Part shown: positions 61,999 through 64,000 of the stretch, one piece after another | Layout of the letters: each line of letters opens with the position of its first letter | How positions within the stretch are numbered: the stretch's first letter is position 1 | Assembly (NCBI GenBank): GCA_958496175.1 | Contig: OY292278.1 | Location: forward strand, 11,098,001 to 11,162,000 | Origin: Sisyra terminalis | Lineage: Eukaryota; Arthropoda; Insecta; Neuroptera; Sisyridae | Direction: 5' to 3' | Length of the DNA stretch: 64,000 nucleotides | The notes under the pieces: model-generated | The model's database searches: none | Seen by the model: only the letters and a program-made list of their open reading frames with translations | Told to the model about the DNA's origin: nothing | Made by a program: the position numbers and the translations under genes

Positions 61999-62329
61999 TA
62001 AGCCGAAAGTACTATAACTAATTAGAGGGAAGGATATGCTCAGTGGTTTCACAGTTGAGACAAAGGGATCAACTGATATCAGAACTACTACCTCTGGAAA
62101 TGAACAGTGAAATTTTACTGTTGTCTATAGCCGATGATGGAATATCCTTAAGTGATTTTCAAAAGAAAAACTATTCCTGAAAATATCTTCTTTTAAGGGG
62201 TTATTGTCTCAGTAACGAAAAAAGGATTGGATGACGTGAAAATGGACAGCAATTGGTTAGAAAACATTTGGCATAAACGCAAGAATTGTTTTTTTTTGCC
62301 AAAAATCGGTTTTAATATTATATGATTCG

Positions 62330-62755
62330 GCTCGACCTCGCATTACAGAAGAAGTCAAAGAAAAGGTGAAAAAGTATTCATAATTGCCTGTAATTTCTGG
62401 AAGACGAACATTTAAATTACAGCCACTGGATTCAAGCGATAATAAATAAATCTTTTATAATGAAACTACATGACCAATGGGAGGGTTGGATAGTTAATTG
62501 TTATAATTTTTTTCACGAAGTTTGGGTCTTTCAAATGGGCCTCTTATACAGAAATAAATCAATGGATTGACGAATGATGAAGTGATGTAACTTCGGATTG
62601 CATTAAAAGTGGCTTTAAAGTCGCGAATTTCTGCGTAAGTAAAACCGAAGGGTTAACAACTGTAATATCTTGTACCACTTATAATGAAGAAGAATTTGAA
62701 GTAAAATTCGATAATCAAATCGAATCTGAAATTCCAGAATCTTTAACAAGATAAT
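62330..62755 (+). pseudogene. Decayed pogo/Tigger-like DDE transposase remnant
   Basis: Plus-strand translation with stops gives RPRITEEVKEKVKKYS, then FKLQPLDSSDNK (about 62409-62446). That resembles the LQPLDxGVIxxFK segment near the end of DDE_1 (pogo/Tigger/Jerky) transposases. Next come INQWIDE and SDVTSDCIKSGFKVANF (about 62551-62625), resembling the following W...W....I..GF motif, and an acidic tail ending at 62753. There are several stops. Upstream, 62250-62290 may be part of the DNA-binding half, but this is weaker. Confidence 0.45.
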
Positions 62756-62954
62756 TGATTTTTTTAATATTGAATCTGATAAAGAATTTAATAACTTTCT
62801 TTAATAAAAATTATTGTTTTAAAATGTATAACTTTTTTTACTATTGAAGACAATAGCCTATACTTCTATAGAATAATACTATGGAAGACAAAAGATCATA
62901 GACAAGAACTTAAAGTATCTCCTTTTCTCTTTCCCATACAAAGTTTGAAAATCG

Positions 62955-63110
62955 CAAGGCTTATAAAATACACAGGTGGCCTCATGCGCTACGTGACGTA
63001 TCCAGAAGAAATTCGTACATATCTTCAGACAGATTCAAATTTCAAAATTCTTCGTATGACGTCATATTTTTTTTTCTAATGGGGCTACCTGTGTAACTTA
63101 TAAGCCTTGT
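62955..63110. mobile_element. Small MITE with about 30-bp terminal inverted repeats
   Basis: CAAGGCTTATAAAATACACA then GGTGGCCTCAT at the left matches ATGGGGCTACC then TGTGTAACTTATAAGCCTTG at the right. The flanks GAAAATCG and AAAAATCG may be an 8-bp target duplication with one mismatch. It is non-coding. Confidence 0.65.
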
Positions 63111-63118
63111 AAAAATCG

Positions 63119-63350
63119 GCCCTAGATTAGGCCATTGCTGGTCAAAGAATGCCGATTAATGGCACAACAATGGCAATTTTCTTTGGCCGATAAACGGCTT
63201 ATAGTCGAAATGATAACGTCGGCCCATTAATTGCATGTATTATCGGCAAACAGGGGCCAGACATTAAATTTAAAAAAATACATTAAAATGGGTCAGACAT
63301 TACTTCAACTATTGGCCTACTAATGGCCACCTGATGTATGCCAATGTTTT
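63119..63350. other. GGCC-rich spacer with short inverted motifs
   Basis: GGCC, GCCGAT and ATCGGC words are clustered (for example TGCCGATTAATGGCA, TTGGCCGATAAACGGC, TATTGGCCTACTAATGGCCA), and several small palindromes can form. It differs in composition from neighbouring DNA and may be an old element, but I cannot place ends or a family. Confidence 0.4.
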
Positions 63351-63489
63351 TAATCGTTGATCCTTCAATGCCTGATTGTTGTAATGATAATTAATATTAC
63401 GTTTAATATTTTCTTTTGAAGTATAATTAATATTTTTATTGATTTTTTAGGGATTACAATATATTACTTATATTAGAGTTAGTTATTAT

Positions 63490-63811
63490 TTTTTTAAATA
63501 AGAAGAAAATTCAGGTTATTTAAGATCTTTTTGTTTTTTGTTTTTTATTTTTTATTTAATATTTTTATTATTCAATTAGCTACGTTTCGTTACTAATTCA
63601 CAAAATTAAAATATTTTTTAATTTTAAAAAAAAAATATTTTAATTTTGTGAATCAAGAAGCCTGAGGAAGTTACGATTAGTAACGAAACGTAACTAATAG
63701 AATAATAAAAATATTAAAAAAAAAATAATAAAAAACAAAAAGATCTTAAATAACCTGAATTTTCTTCTTATTTAAAAAAATATAAAAGCTGAGATCTGAA
63801 TTTTATCATCT
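63490..63811. mobile_element. Foldback retroposon copy 2, hammerhead-like core, 12-bp target duplication
   Basis: The direct repeat GTTAGTTATTAT (63478-63489 and 63812-63823) flanks 322 bp with the same layout as 49568-49928: inverted arms beginning AATAAGAAGA and ending TCTTCTTATT, then the extra right-hand tail AAAAGCTGAGATCTG with AATTTTATCATCT. In the right arm CTGAGGA is followed by A, stem GTTAC/GTAAC and GAAAC (about 63661-63689). The left arm lacks about 24 bases of this core, so the arms are asymmetric at the loop side of the motif. Confidence 0.82.
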
Positions 63812-64000
63812 GTTAGTTATTATAAAAACAAGAATCGTTATTTTTATCCTTTTTTCTTTTATCAAAAGGATAATTATCCTTTGGTGTCTATATAACATAA
63901 ACTCATCTTTAATCCACCCCTTCGTCAGCGAAATTGACGATTTTAAACTTTGTAGACATTTTGGGGCCCTATTTTACATTCATATTTTTCTCAATTGTTA

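Overview
The window is AT-rich eukaryotic nuclear DNA, most likely from an insect. The evidence is 52-119 bp GT-AG introns, an ELOVL-type elongase, an SNX20/21-type sorting nexin, several Jockey/CR1/RTE-like non-LTR retrotransposon remnants, and many MITE and foldback elements. A beetle is plausible but not proven. Nothing here looks prokaryotic.

Layout. Positions 1-28609 are one uninterrupted tandem satellite with a 340-bp monomer (about 84 copies). It has structure on three scales: the monomer, higher-order units of three or six monomers with 5-, 7- and 8-monomer variants, and a block of about 10 kb present twice (from 1 and from 14955). The right edge decays into a diverged monomer (28610-28725). 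A low-repeat region follows with three intron-containing genes, all on the minus strand: an SNX20/21-like sorting nexin (29626-30807, four exons), an unrecognised 417-residue protein (34639-36011, two exons proposed) and a divergent very-long-chain fatty acid elongase (38266-39551, five exons). I assembled the exons by hand from frame, splice sites and phase.

From 39.6 kb to the end I find no gene I would call intact. The DNA is AT-rich spacer studded with mobile DNA. It holds MITEs with long terminal inverted repeats (37125-37931, 44588-45496, 46484-46711, 56238-56479, 62955-63110), large foldbacks (32455-33870, 51620-52190, 53952-55157) and two copies of a foldback retroposon with 12-bp target duplications (49568-49928, 63490-63811). 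It also holds two copies of a tRNA-headed SINE-like sequence (36870-36984, 58548-58664), a Jockey-like LINE nested inside a CR1-like LINE (56640-58476), two 3' ends of another Jockey-like LINE, an RTE-like scrap, and decayed hAT-like and pogo/Tigger-like transposases.

The most unusual material is in two places. First, the satellite records its own history: the block duplication is younger than the six-monomer units, and several unequal crossovers can be placed inside single monomers. Second, at least three foldback elements carry a hammerhead-ribozyme-like core (CTGANGA, a short hairpin, then GAAAC); two of them have retroposon-type target duplications, and one lies in the middle of a decayed hAT transposase.
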